Source: Cymbomonas tetramitiformis
Taxonomy: Eukaryota > Chlorophyta > Pyramimonadophyceae > Pyramimonadales > Pyramimonadaceae
Direction of reading: 5' to 3'
DNA: 64,000 nucleotides
Assembly: GCA_001247695.2 (NCBI GenBank)
Contig: LGRX02033487.1
Location: 43,555-107,554 of the forward strand
Under the pieces are notes generated by a model that was not told the DNA's origin, made no database searches, and worked only from the letters and a program-made list of their open reading frames with translations. Position 1 is the stretch's first letter. Each line of letters opens with the position of its first letter. Of the stretch, positions 18,850-28,529 are shown in pieces. The translations under genes were made by a program, and so were the position numbers.

Positions 18850-21303
18850 CTAAGCATTCTCGACGCAGAACGAGACCGCTTCGCCGTTCGCGTTGTCCAT
18901 CGAGAACTGAAACTCGAATGGGAAAGCGCGCACCACAGGTTTATTCGGAAAGATTCGCGAAGGGTCGGACGCTGCGGGGCCGCTACACATAGAGTCCATG
19001 ACGCTACTCATATCGAGTTGTACGCGTCTGCTTTCGGTGCGACTGGTAGACCACGTTATGATGTCGCCGTTGGTGGAGGCCAATTTGCGCACGTAGCAGT
19101 TGCGCACTTGCAAGTCGTTGGTCGCGGCCACGACAAAGCCAAAGGTGATCGGAGCGATGTCGTCGTGCGCGGTGATCGCGCGCGAATTTACCGTATGCTT
19201 GTGACTACCGCAATATTTGTGGGAGGACACGGGAGCCGTGTTGATGATTTCATCGAAGACGACGCTTTCCACGCGTATGCGATCAGTCGCTTCCAGGCGC
19301 ATGCCCATCAAACCTTTGATGACGTGACGCATGTCGTCCCACCCGCAGGCGAACTTGTATTTTCCGTCGCTCTCCGTTACGATTTCCATATTTGTTTTCG
19401 ACCCCTGTCTTACCCAAGCCTCCACGAGATCGTCCGGTATAGTCAAAAGAGAGTCGGTGTCCGCGATTCGATCGCTGATCTGCTTGATAGCGAGTGTGTG
19501 CATGTTCAAAAACGCGTGAGCGTCGGATAGAGCGTTTCCTCGGTAATAACCCGCGTCGTCGGTCACCCCGAAGTCGTCACCGAAAACAAAAATGGCACCC
19601 GCGTAATCGGCCTGCGTCACGCGTTTGGCATCCCGCTCCGGCGAGGAGCGAGTGCTCAGTCCAACGACTTCGTTCACTCTAGCGTGTAAATTGTAGACCG
19701 TGACGTTTCTTATAAAGACGTCGCTGGATCGACGATTTTGTGTTTCGGCGGGCTTTTTGAATCCGTGCACCTGCACACCGGACATACCTATCAACAGACC
19801 GTATGGCGTGCCGTCCACTTTACCTTCCGCGTTGACCAAGAAAGCCGAGTTGGGATGGTTGGTGAGAATATCTTGTTTCCATCCCGCAGGAAATCCCAAT
19901 TTGGCCTGATCGAGCACCGGTTGCATCGCGGAATTCAGATTGTCGAGGATGTTTCGTCCATCAAGGCGCTCGCCACTTCGGTGGGGATGAGTTTTGGAAA
20001 ACTGCAAGACCGTGGGCTTGTTCGAGGCCTCTTGTATCGCCCGAACCTCATCCCGCATAGTGAGTTGCACGAACTGCCGAATAAATCTGATCTGAGAATA
20101 GGGTGCCATCACGGGGATATCCTCCTTCATATGAGCGGTCACGCCATCGATAAGTACTCTTTGAAATCCATTCAGCGCTATCGCGGAGACTTCCCAATCA
20201 CGTATGACAAGATCGCGCACTTGAAGGTCGGTACCCATGTTTCCGTGTATTCCATGGTGAGAGCTTCGACCGAGCGTTCCGCCGTAAATAGCGCAGCGCC
20301 GCGCGGGTACAAACGCGCTGCCGAAATTCGCCGGACCTTGGTTTGGAATGAAAGGCGAATCGCCCAACTCGATGACGGCAAAAAAACGTTGTTGTAGAGC
20401 GTGCACCTCGGTTTGTGAAATCGTAAATCCGTTGAGGTTGATCGTGACGTCGTCGGAAGCGACAGCGATCGCGGCGAAAAAACCCAATGTGTACGGACCC
20501 ATCTTATCCGAGAATCCGGCTTCCGCAGCCGAACCCGGGTATTTCACGACTTGGTCCGATCGCGGGAACCAGTCGTCACGGGGGTTCGGTTCGAAAAGAA
20601 TATTTTCGCGGAGTATGTATTTGCCAGGTTCGGTGATGATAAAGGTGCCGTGCGTGAAATCCGTTTGCGTTAAAGTATAAGGCGTACTCGCGGTGCTGGG
20701 CGCGGCGGGTTCGCGCGGCGCGGCGAGTTCGATCGCGGCCGCCGAATCGCAGTCGGTGGGGGGTGGAAATTTGTTACTCAGTTGTACGCCCGCCAGAAAT
20801 ACGGCCGCGCCGTCGTTACGCGCGGATTCGCTCGTGACCGCGGCGAGCGTGTTTTCAAGCGCGGCGTTCTTTAACTTGTTTTCTTGCAACTCGTGCTCGA
20901 CGTGGTGGTTCTGTTGTCGGAGGTCGTTCAACTGGTGATGTAGCTGCGGCTGCTCGAGGGTGCGCGCTTGCGCCTTGTCGCTCGCGCCCGGAGCCCCCGG
21001 AGCCCCCGGAGCCCCCGGAGCCCCCGGAGCCCCCGGAGCCCCCGGTGCGCCATCTGACGGGTTGTGCATGTAATTGTAGAGACTGAAAGTCAAAGCGGTG
21101 GTGGCGACGATCGTCAACATGATCGCGAACGAGATTTTTAATACTGCGGCGTATCGCCCGTCGCCATTCTTATTCTCCTCCCCGTATTCACCGGTATCGC
21201 GATCGTCGGCGTCGTGCGGTTTGTCGTATTCGGATTCTACTTTATTGAGTCGGTCGCGATGCCCGTGAGCATAACGATAGAGTTTCATCGATGAGGTGCT
21301 CAT
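18850..21303 (-). CDS. Membrane-anchored collagen-like / beta-helix fibre protein
   Basis: 817 residues from the Met at 21303, chosen because a TATA box lies 38 bases upstream; the frame extends 24 codons further. Order of parts: a charged cytoplasmic N terminus, one membrane segment (SFAIMLTIVATTALTFSLY, about residues 58-76), a run of seven Gly-Ala-Pro triplets (collagen-like), a short heptad-rich coiled coil, then a large domain with the sequence style of a right-handed parallel beta-helix (pectin-lyase fold). In the latter, repeated short strands and Asn/Gly turns are visible, such as DDVTINLNGFTIS and CAIYGGTLGRSSHHGIHGN. The layout implies a type II membrane fibre projecting from the virion or infected cell, perhaps for glycan binding or cleavage. 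No catalytic Asp set could be confirmed. Confidence 0.8.
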   Translation of the reverse strand: MSTSSMKLYRYAHGHRDRLNKVESEYDKPHDADDRDTGEYGEENKNGDGRYAAVLKISFAIMLTIVATTALTFSLYNYMHNPSDGAPGAPGAPGAPGAPGAPGAPGASDKAQARTLEQPQLHHQLNDLRQQNHHVEHELQENKLKNAALENTLAAVTSESARNDGAAVFLAGVQLSNKFPPPTDCDSAAAIELAAPREPAAPSTASTPYTLTQTDFTHGTFIITEPGKYILRENILFEPNPRDDWFPRSDQVVKYPGSAAEAGFSDKMGPYTLGFFAAIAVASDDVTINLNGFTISQTEVHALQQRFFAVIELGDSPFIPNQGPANFGSAFVPARRCAIYGGTLGRSSHHGIHGNMGTDLQVRDLVIRDWEVSAIALNGFQRVLIDGVTAHMKEDIPVMAPYSQIRFIRQFVQLTMRDEVRAIQEASNKPTVLQFSKTHPHRSGERLDGRNILDNLNSAMQPVLDQAKLGFPAGWKQDILTNHPNSAFLVNAEGKVDGTPYGLLIGMSGVQVHGFKKPAETQNRRSSDVFIRNVTVYNLHARVNEVVGLSTRSSPERDAKRVTQADYAGAIFVFGDDFGVTDDAGYYRGNALSDAHAFLNMHTLAIKQISDRIADTDSLLTIPDDLVEAWVRQGSKTNMEIVTESDGKYKFACGWDDMRHVIKGLMGMRLEATDRIRVESVVFDEIINTAPVSSHKYCGSHKHTVNSRAITAHDDIAPITFGFVVAATNDLQVRNCYVRKLASTNGDIITWSTSRTESRRVQLDMSSVMDSMCSGPAASDPSRIFPNKPVVRAFPFEFQFSMDNANGEAVSFCVENA
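20984..21050 (-). repeat. Nine-base Gly-Ala-Pro tandem repeat
   Basis: A perfect nine-base unit (GGAGCCCCC on the plus strand), repeated about seven times, encodes the collagen-like stalk of the fibre protein. Length changes would stay in frame. Confidence 0.85.
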
Positions 21304-21340
21304 CTCTGCGCGGTTGTATATTTCGTCGCTGGCATACAAG

Positions 21341-21348
21341 TATATATA
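21341..21348. promoter_or_regulatory. TATA box upstream of fibre gene
   Basis: TATATATA lies 38 bases before the fibre start (21303, minus) and 98 bases before the Ulp1-like gene start (21446, plus). Confidence 0.55.
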
Positions 21349-21445
21349 GGAAATTTGGTATGCCGACGTGCACAATTCGTATCGAAATGAAAGTTTTTTT
21401 CGAAGCGTGTCGTAGTAATATCGACAACCATCCCGCGACGAAACG

Positions 21446-22199
21446 ATGCATTCGACGGATGATATTAGATTAAGCGATAGTCGTTACGCCAATTTACGTT
21501 CGGGAAAAATGTTAGACGACGACATCGTGATGCGATGTCTTCGTTACTTTGCGCGAGGTTCGTTCGATTTTCGCCGTCGCGCGCTGTCGTCGTCGTTCTC
21601 GGTGATGAGAGAGGGTGGCGATGGCGGGGGAGAGGGGTGACGACGCAGATTGCGATGATCGCGTGCGCGTCTTGGACGTACTCGCGGTGCAACGCGCGCT
21701 GCAAACGTCGGAAAAAAACAAATTACGAATGGTGGGGTTGAAAAACGGATATTCGGAGAGTACGCGTCAGATTTTGGTACCGATCTTGGAGCGAGCTCAC
21801 TATTACCTCGTCGTATTCGACTGTCGCAAAAGACGATTGCGGTGTTACGATTCCATTGACCCGGACGAGGCGTATCGACGCCACGCCATCACGTTACGCG
21901 CGGTGCGTCTTTTATTCGAATCGATCGCCGACGATACGCGAAGGCCGCCGCGACGTATCGAACTGAATCAACGGACGCCCGCAGAGACGTCACCGACGCA
22001 GCCCAACAAAATCGATTGTGGAGTGTACATGCTTTTTAACGCGTATTGCGTCTTACATCACAAAAGACCGCTCGATCTATACCATCGTTTTTTTAACGCG
22101 TCCGAAGCGACGAAATTGCACAGTGAAGAGTTTCGATACGCCATCGCCAACGCGCTGCGCGATTCGGAAGCCGAAACCGCTTCCACTAAGTGTCGATGA
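21446..22199 (+). CDS. Ulp1/SENP-like cysteine protease (C48), two exons
   Basis: Exons 21446-21557 and 21649-22199 join in phase 1 (GAG|GTTCGT donor, GACGCAG acceptor) to 220 residues. The exon 1 motif GKMLDDDIVMRCLRYF matches the N-terminal helix of Ulp1-type proteases. The catalytic set is complete: His88 in ERAHYYLVVFD, Asp105 in CYDSID, Gln155 in PTQPNK and Cys161 in KIDCGVYM. Known roles of the fold are SUMO/NEDD8 removal, and virion protein maturation in adenoviruses and some giant viruses. Here either is possible. The last 14 bases overlap the convergent gene at 22186. Confidence 0.8.
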
Positions 22200-22836
22200 A
22201 ACCGTAAACCGAAAGGCATGCGTGCACCACGTGAATTTCGCCAAACTCCACCGACGAGCCGGCCAACGCGATGTTCGCCTCTTCGCGACAAAGTCTCGTC
22301 CGCAACGACGCGCACTTCAATTTGACGACAGGTTCGCGAAAAGCATGCCGAGATAGCATCGCCGCGCATACGAACAAAACGCATGCGCGATCGTAGATTT
22401 CGTCGCTGTCGCGCAACAGCGAAGCGCCGATACCGTCTTCCTCCCACTCCTTCTCTACATTCGCATCGTCGACTAGCTCCGATATTCGAGTGTAATACAG
22501 CAGCGCGTCGCGGACCATCACGCGTCGCTCGGTGATAGAGGCGCGTTCACGCTCGCGAAGCACCGCGTCGTCATAAAAATCATACCGACGATACTTCATC
22601 GCGAAAAGCGTGTTCGCCACGCGCGTCAGATCCGTTCGAAGACGACCCTGTTGGTGATATACCAAACGCGTAGCGGTTCGACGGCGCGTGGCGCGAATGA
22701 CAGTGTGCGCTTCCCGCGAGAGCCAGGCATGCTCGACGCTCGCTCCCTTACCGATCATCTCCATCTTCGAATTGCCGTATTCGCCGTCCGTTATCGCGCT
22801 TCGTCGAAAAAAAAAAGCTACTTGCAAATACACCAT
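22186..22836 (-). CDS. Hypothetical helical protein
   Basis: About 216 residues from the Met at 22836, 20 bases after the heliorhodopsin stop. Mostly charged alpha-helix (for example VANTLFAMKYRRYDFYDD), with a hydrophobic Cys-containing helix CVLFVCAAMLSRHAF late in the protein. No motif is recognised. The close spacing behind heliorhodopsin and absence of a separate TATA box suggest a shared transcript or a promoter within the preceding gene. A later Met (24 codons in) is an alternative start. Confidence 0.6.
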   Translation of the reverse strand: MVYLQVAFFFRRSAITDGEYGNSKMEMIGKGASVEHAWLSREAHTVIRATRRRTATRLVYHQQGRLRTDLTRVANTLFAMKYRRYDFYDDAVLRERERASITERRVMVRDALLYYTRISELVDDANVEKEWEEDGIGASLLRDSDEIYDRACVLFVCAAMLSRHAFREPVVKLKCASLRTRLCREEANIALAGSSVEFGEIHVVHACLSVYGFIDT

Positions 22837-22856
22837 TCTCGTCGTCACCGACGGCG

Positions 22857-23825
22857 CTAAGCGGCCTTCATGCGACCGGCGCCGTACCACATATACCACC
22901 CGAGTAGACTCTTGTTCGCGACGCCGGCGATGGCGTACGCGAACTCGGTGGTGTCGACGTCGATCACTTTGTTGATACCCAAAATGTGTATAATGGGAAA
23001 TGTGCCGGTGAATCCGAGAAACATACCGATCACGATCGCGAAGATCCAGTCGGGGACGGACTTCTCGGAGTTATCGATCGCCAACGCGAAGCGCGCGATC
23101 ACCGCGCACCACAAAGTTGCGTACGGAACGAATGCTAAGCCGTAAACGACGTTGGCGAAAAATCTTGATTTTTTGCGATCGAACACGGTGATATCACCGA
23201 GCCATCGCGCGATGGACATATACGCGATCGCGACGCCGGTCGCCGCCCACAGTAGAGCGATGCGCGCACGCGACGTGATCTCCGCGACGTCTCCGGCGAT
23301 GCCCAAACACAAGGCTAACAAAACCTGCGCGACATCGCACACCGCGAACGGAATTCGTCGTTCGGAGTGAGAATGACATTCTGCGAATCCGCGAGCGTAC
23401 GCCTCCGATAACATTCCGCAGGCGATGGTGACGCTCATCAAAATGAAATGAGCGCCGAGTTCGAAGACATCCAAAATGCCCACGGTGATACCGACCACGA
23501 CGATCATCACGGGCGCCGTGAGCAAATAATCGCTCCATCGAAGATGATTCACACCGTTCGATCGCGCCGCGCGACACGCTTGGTAGCAGTGTTGTAGCGC
23601 GCTAACGATAAAATACAAATCGAATAAGATCGCCGTATCGAGGTCCGTCACGCGAGCTCGATCGATTCGCGCGTATCGACCGTCGCCGTCGTATCGCGCG
23701 TACGCGATATGCAAACGTACGGAACCCTCTTCATGTAGAAAAAACAGAATCGCGTGTTGCGCGATCAACGCGCATGCGCATACGGCGTGCGTGATCACGA
23801 GATGCGCGCGATCGGACTTTCCCAT
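22857..23825 (-). CDS. Heliorhodopsin
   Basis: 322 residues with seven membrane segments. The retinal-binding Lys is in the last helix within ANKSLLGWYMWYG (Lys at about residue 305), a heliorhodopsin hallmark. The third-helix counterion region reads LRWSDYLLTAPVM, with Asp (about residue 99) where heliorhodopsins usually have Glu. Heliorhodopsins bind retinal with an inverted membrane orientation and slow photocycle; some algal-virus versions conduct ions, but whether this one does cannot be seen. They are a recurrent gene of mirusviruses and some coccolithoviruses. A TATATA at 23893-23898 lies about 70 bases upstream. Confidence 0.9.
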   Translation of the reverse strand: MGKSDRAHLVITHAVCACALIAQHAILFFLHEEGSVRLHIAYARYDGDGRYARIDRARVTDLDTAILFDLYFIVSALQHCYQACRAARSNGVNHLRWSDYLLTAPVMIVVVGITVGILDVFELGAHFILMSVTIACGMLSEAYARGFAECHSHSERRIPFAVCDVAQVLLALCLGIAGDVAEITSRARIALLWAATGVAIAYMSIARWLGDITVFDRKKSRFFANVVYGLAFVPYATLWCAVIARFALAIDNSEKSVPDWIFAIVIGMFLGFTGTFPIIHILGINKVIDVDTTEFAYAIAGVANKSLLGWYMWYGAGRMKAA

Positions 23826-24230
23826 TTGATCGACGGAATCGGACGAAGAATGCAGGCGCGTCGGTCTCGCGGACGAGTATCGCGCGCGTCGTCATATATA
23901 CGCGAAAGAGGAGTTCGTGACGATTGTATGTAGAACAGACAGAAGCGCGCGTCGCGCGATCGATGTGCACGCTGATACGGCGCGCGTGATAACAAGATGC
24001 GCGCGATCGAACATTCACATTTGATCGAGTTGCACGAGGAAGTCGCGGAGTATTAAGTCGCGAACTGTGAAGTTGCAAAATATAAAGTATGAAATCGCGG
24101 AATACGGCGTCGCGGAATATGGCGTCGCGAAAACGAAGTTGCGGAATTGAACAGTTAGCGACAATAAATACGCAGAAAACGGTGAGTGACGCATAACTAT
24201 TCTCACGTCGATAGCGCGTCGATCTTCGTT
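23826..24230. other. 405-base intergenic region with decayed duplication
   Basis: No gene is supported here. It holds a TATATA box (23893-23898), a degenerate second copy of the heliorhodopsin 5' end (about 23935-24020) and short imperfect direct repeats of a GCGGAATA(T/C)GGCGTC type at about 24080-24130. The plus-strand spliced gene starts at 24231. Confidence 0.6.
23935..24020 (-). pseudogene. Decayed copy of heliorhodopsin N-terminal coding end
   Basis: This stretch aligns by eye with 23741-23825, the first codons of heliorhodopsin. Both contain GATGCGCGCGATCG followed by A(A/C)(A/T)TT and CATTTGATCGA, preceded by a similar CGCGCGAT(C) run. The copy has lost the start codon and contains substitutions and indels, so it is a broken duplicate rather than a gene. 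Confidence 0.55.
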
Positions 24231-25749
24231 ATGTCGTGCATCATCGCCACGAAATCTCCCGGGATCGCTTCCAACAAACAATTTACAGTTTGCAGCGTAG
24301 CGACCGATGACGATGAGGAGGTGAGCGGCTGTCTTTTTGTCGGTCGGAGAGCGAATGGCGTCCTCGATCGCTGAACACACGACTGCCGTCGTTTGCAGGG
24401 TATGCAGAGCGTCGTATTTTTCGGAAGCTACAAAGTGAAAAACACCGTGAAAGATGCGTATTTGAAGGTGCACTATTTACAGAACTCCGTGGGCTGCAGA
24501 ATTTTTGACGGGTACGCGATCATCACCGGCCCGTCGTCGTCACCATCACCGTTCATCACCGCAACCCGGCGCTTCGCGAATCGCACTCACATCTGGATGT
24601 CGCGTTTTTTGTAGCAGAACTAGATGGCCCGGGTTGACTATCAAGTTATCGCAAAACTCCGTCGACAAGCGGCGGCTTGAGAAATTTTCGAAAGGGTCGG
24701 TGAGTTCTACGAAATCAATGCCATCAATGTCAATGTCATACATGTTCTCAATGTCAGGGGCTTTGGGAACTGATGGGGGGCTGATATGGCACTTCAGGTG
24801 AATTGCCGTGAAGAATATCATTTGAATCCGGCGAATGCGTGGGTTTTTTGCGATCGTATGGATCAGTGGTTCGACCGCATTATCGGCGCGGGGAGTCGAA
24901 TGCCGACCACGCTTTGGCACGGACGGTCGACGGCGGTGAGTTGCGAGGCCCGACGGCAAGTGCAGCGTCGAATATAAGTGACGAGTGCATTTTATCCCGG
25001 TGCGCTCGAATACGCCGACTGATCGCGGCCCGTACGGCTCACCGACAGGTCGAAAACGGAAAACCCGACTTCTACGCCCACATCGACGAAGTCGCGGTTC
25101 CGCTTTTCAATTACGGGAAGACGTCCCCGCTGGTCACCGTGGGAAATGAGGTGGGTGCACCGTACACCACACACCACATACCACATACCATCACCCGCGG
25201 CAGAGGTTTGTAGACTCAGCTGGGTCGTTTACTTTTTGTGGACAGGAGTTACGCGAAGCTTGGAAACAACTCGCGACTGAATTGACCAACGCGTTTCCGG
25301 AGTTGGCGGGCGAACAAAACGAGGGAGACGGTTGCACGACGACGTTCAATGACAACAACCCGTTCAATCTTGTTCGACTCGTCTGCGATAACAGTTTAGG
25401 TTTTGTGGATTTCGACATCTACCAATTGCGAGGGGTGCGGTCGGACAGTATCGATCTCGCGTATGAATCTTGGAAAACGGAATTGTTACGCACCGCCGTC
25501 AGAGCGAATTTAAACTTCAACGTACAGTCCCCGGCGGCGGACGAGGTTGCCGTTGATAGCAGCACCCCGAGATCCCCGAGATCCCCGAGATCCCCGAGAT
25601 CCCCGAGATCCCCGAGATCCCCCAGATCCCCGGAGACTGCGCCATCCGCGCTAGTCGTGCCGATGACTCCGCGGGGTAAACGCGCACGGAAATCCGGTGA
25701 CGAGCTTGACGAGCTTGACACTGCAGGGATGAGACTGCAATTCGAGTGA
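24231..25749 (+). CDS. Unknown six-exon gene with Pro-Arg-Ser repeat
   Basis: Exons 24231-24320, 24399-24511, 24615-24699, 24798-24935, 25049-25150 and 25246-25749 join in consistent phase to 343 residues. The first part is beta-rich and Tyr/Phe-rich (VVFFGSYKVKN, LKVHYLQNS). The middle has a Trp-rich segment (WVFCDRMDQWFDR), and the end carries a (Pro-Arg-Ser) tandem run then a basic KRARKS motif that could be a nuclear signal. Splice joins such as DG|RTRWPGL restore a smooth protein across four different frames, which supports the model. No family is recognised. Confidence 0.55.
25565..25632 (+). repeat. Nine-base Pro-Arg-Ser tandem repeat
   Basis: A unit of CCGAGATCC is repeated about seven times inside the last exon of the preceding gene and encodes Ser-Pro-Arg triplets. 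It remains in frame. Confidence 0.85.
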
Positions 25750-25805
25750 TGAGACACGGTGTTTACATGTAACATGTATTTCAAAGTAAACACACGATCG
25801 TTCAA

Positions 25806-26162
25806 TTAATGGTAACGCGGATACGTCCGAATATCCGATTGCGGCAAAGCTTGCCATTCGACGCCGCCGGTCGAAGGCGCGCGTTTGCTGGGTGTTTTGC
25901 ATTCACGCGGCTTTTCCAAAGACATTTGCAATCGTACCACACCCCACGCGTATAACACGTAGAGAGTGTAAATGGCGAGTGTCGTCAAAGAAAACCAGAA
26001 GATGGCGACGGGGTCGTTCCAGGGATACGTTTCCAATAATTCTCTCGCGTGAGGGACAACGATTTGCGCGATCGTCCAGCCGAGCACCATCTCCGCGATT
26101 ATTTGCGTGCGTTGAAGCGCGCTCAGTATGAACGTATGCTTCAAGGAATCGCTATGCGACAT
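25806..26162 (-). CDS. Small two-segment membrane protein
   Basis: 118 residues from the Met at 26162 (the frame is open 14 codons further). Two hydrophobic stretches, around IIAEMVLGWTIAQIVV and FWFSLTTLAIYTLYVLYAW, are separated by a short polar loop. The tail is basic then polar. A TATATATA box lies at 26223-26230. Topology suggests both ends on the same side of a membrane. Function unknown. Confidence 0.65.
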   Translation of the reverse strand: MSHSDSLKHTFILSALQRTQIIAEMVLGWTIAQIVVPHARELLETYPWNDPVAIFWFSLTTLAIYTLYVLYAWGVVRLQMSLEKPRECKTPSKRAPSTGGVEWQALPQSDIRTYPRYH

Positions 26163-26222
26163 TGTCGTCGTCGTCACCCTCCGTAGCTCACCGCGACGAA
26201 TCAAAAGAGCGTGAGAGAGTGA

Positions 26223-26230
26223 TATATATA
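26223..26230 (-). promoter_or_regulatory. TATA box
   Basis: TATATATA lies 61 bases before the start of the two-segment membrane protein at 26162 on the minus strand. Confidence 0.5.
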
Positions 26231-26236
26231 GTTAAA

Positions 26237-27695
26237 TCAAAGTTCGAGAGAGATCGGGTCATCGCGTCGCGATCCCGCTATTGCCATCGGTATTTCATAC
26301 CATCGCGCGTGATCGCTCATCAGCGCGCTTCGTAATTTTTCGCCGCGCTCGGTGCTGTCGCCGTAGCACTCGTTTGCGTACCGGCGGGCGGTTTCCGTCG
26401 TCGAAGGTGAAACGGTGATGTGAAAAGGAAGGCAAAAAGCGTCGCCCAACGTGAGCGGGCGCACGTCGTGCAACAGCAGTTTGCGCAGGCGCTGAGGAGG
26501 ATCGCACTTCTCGCACATCGACGTTAAGTTCTGCAATCGACGACGATCGTAATATCAGGCGCGAAAACATCGGTTAAAAAAAAAAGAATCGTTCGCCATC
26601 ACCTCTCACCTCGAACGTCACACCGTCGCAGTGTAACAGTTGAAGTTCGCGTAAATAAGGCAAAGTTCGTATCTCGGGCAGCGTGATCGCGGTGCGAGCG
26701 TCTTCGAAATTGATTCGCGAGAGTCGCAAAACGGTCATCACCGCTTCGGTATTTTCGTCGTCGCATACCGTGCTGGATGCCGGCGCGAGAATAGGTTCGG
26801 ATCTCCATCGCGCGCAGTCGGTGTCCGCCATCGAACTGCCCAAATCCACGCGGCGCGCGATGCCCACCGCGCACGCGCGTACGATCGCGACCGTGGGCGG
26901 CAACGATTCCGACGCGATCAGCGTATGCAGCGATGGTGATCGCCGCAACGCGTCGAACAGCGCACTCGCGTGAACGGAGTCGGATGTCGCGCAATCGGCG
27001 CGCAATCCCGCGCAATTCATGATACTCAGCGACGTCAACCGCGGGGGATTGAAATAGCAAAAGTCGGATGCTCTCAGAGCATCACAACGATTCAGACACA
27101 GGTATTGCATCGATGGCAGCGCGGTCAACGGCGCGATCGATCGAAGCGTCACGAGCCCGGAAATATTGAGCCATCGCAAACGCGTCGCGTGTCGCAACCA
27201 TTCGATACAAATCACCTGCGGTAAATCGCGGTTCGAGTTTCAAGCACAACACGCCAGCAAATTGCTTCCATCGTTTGTTGAAAAACTCCACGAATGCGCC
27301 GATGGCCTCACCTCGGAACAATTTGTAAGATCTAGCTCCTCCAATTGAGATAGCGTCTGCCTGGGTATATCATCCTGCAAATTTGCGAAGCGCGACGAGA
27401 CCACGCCGCGGGAATCGCGTGATAGCTCCAAGCGTCGCAAATTGGGAAAGGCGTAAAGAAATGTGAACAGCGGCGGTATCGGAAAACACGAGGACGGTTC
27501 GTGGGTCGCGGGTTCGACTTGAAAACAAAAGGTGTCCACTTTCGATTTCAGCATCGCTTCGAAATTCGGGTTTCTCGCGAGGCGATGCCACCGTCTCATA
27601 AGCGCGCAATATTCGTTCGTTTTTCGATCGAGGACGAAGCGTAAGATCACGGTGATGTCGTCGAAGACTGTCGCGGTTGCGAGCATCTGGCTCAA
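26237..27695 (-). CDS. Leucine-rich-repeat protein, three exons
   Basis: Exons 27695-27312, 27215-26610 and 26530-26237 join in phase 0 to 427 residues. The repeats follow the cysteine-containing LRR pattern: LRRLELSRDSRG, LEELDLTNCSE (split by intron 1), LRWLNISGLVTL, MQYLCLNRCDAL, LTSLSIMNCAGL and LRELQLLHCDGV. The N-terminal 60 residues resemble the helical region that precedes repeats in F-box/LRR proteins, but I cannot confirm an F-box. Proteins of this kind usually recruit substrates to ubiquitin ligases. All introns fall between repeats. Confidence 0.7.
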
Positions 27696-27973
27696 GATGT
27701 CACCGTAAGTCCTGTGTTTTCTTCAACCGACTTCCGTTCAGATGCATCCAAAATCTATCGCGCTTGCTCGCGATCATTCTGTACACTCACAGAACGCTCC
27801 GTTCAATCGTTCGGCACGCAACATGAAATCGAACACGAATGAACGCTGTACGTACTTTTTCGATTGACGTATTTTTCGCGTCATCGCCGGCGCGCTCTCC
27901 ATCGGTAAGAAACGACGGCGTACGACGTCGTCACCGCGCTCGATTCGCGAACAGCGGTTCGTCTTCGGGTTTA

Positions 27974-28453
27974 TTATTGAGCTAACAAATCGGGGATAGC
28001 GAACGACGCCGGCGACGATCTCGTACATTCGCGATTGCGCGCGCTGTCGACGACGGCGTTGTCGATATATCGGTCCGAATAATACGCGATACGGTTCGCG
28101 TAATCGATCGCGACGCATTCTCTGATCGTGTTATCGCGCGTCAATCCGTCTCGAGCCGGCGCGAACGCGGCATCCGCGCATGCCGTATGCGAATATTTGA
28201 ACGCCAGAAAGATACGCGGCCGCTCGACGAATCCACGCATCTCGCCAGCGCAACCGCAGATCGGTGAGAGGAGCTCACCTGCGACATACACGAAGTACGC
28301 ATTTTTCTGATCGAAATATCGGAGTCCATTCGCTACGACTTCGGCTTCGGTGACTTGTAGAAACGCATCTTGTTTAAGAATTGTCACGCACGAGTTGTAA
28401 AGTTTCCAATATTTTTGCTGCCAAACGAGACATTGAAACTGTTGCGCGGACAT
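27974..28453 (-). CDS. Hypothetical protein, 159 residues
   Basis: Single-exon frame starting at 28453, 38 bases from a TATA box that reads TATAAATA on this strand. Aromatic-rich N-terminal half (FQCLVWQQKYWKLY, YFVYVAG), a Cys pair (ICGC), then a mixed region. A GTGAGC donor-like site follows AG within the frame, but the frame reads on naturally, so I treat it as coding. No family is recognised. Confidence 0.6.
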   Translation of the reverse strand: MSAQQFQCLVWQQKYWKLYNSCVTILKQDAFLQVTEAEVVANGLRYFDQKNAYFVYVAGELLSPICGCAGEMRGFVERPRIFLAFKYSHTACADAAFAPARDGLTRDNTIRECVAIDYANRIAYYSDRYIDNAVVDSARNRECTRSSPASFAIPDLLAQ

Positions 28454-28490
28454 AACCGATTTTTTTCACCGCATTATACATTTCGCGCTT

Positions 28491-28502
28491 GTATATTTAT
28501 AC
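28491..28502. promoter_or_regulatory. TATA box between divergent genes
   Basis: GTATATTTATAC, which contains TATAAATA on the minus strand, lies 38 bases from the minus-strand start at 28453 and 28 bases from the plus-strand start at 28530. Confidence 0.6.
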
Positions 28503-28529
28503 TCGTCGCTCTCGTAACACTATTACGCC

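Noticed and set aside
19738..20397. Plus-strand open frame of 219 codons inside the fibre gene
   Set aside because: Antisense shadow of the beta-helix coding region, without independent signals.
23826..24230. Replication origin
   Set aside because: The AT-rich boxes and short repeats are too irregular, and a decayed heliorhodopsin duplicate explains part of them.
25565..25632. CRISPR-like array
   Set aside because: The nine-base units have no spacers and encode an in-frame peptide repeat.
25419..25805. Minus-strand frame of 128 codons with repeated Gly-Asp-Leu
   Set aside because: It is the reverse reading of the Pro-Arg-Ser repeat in the plus-strand gene.
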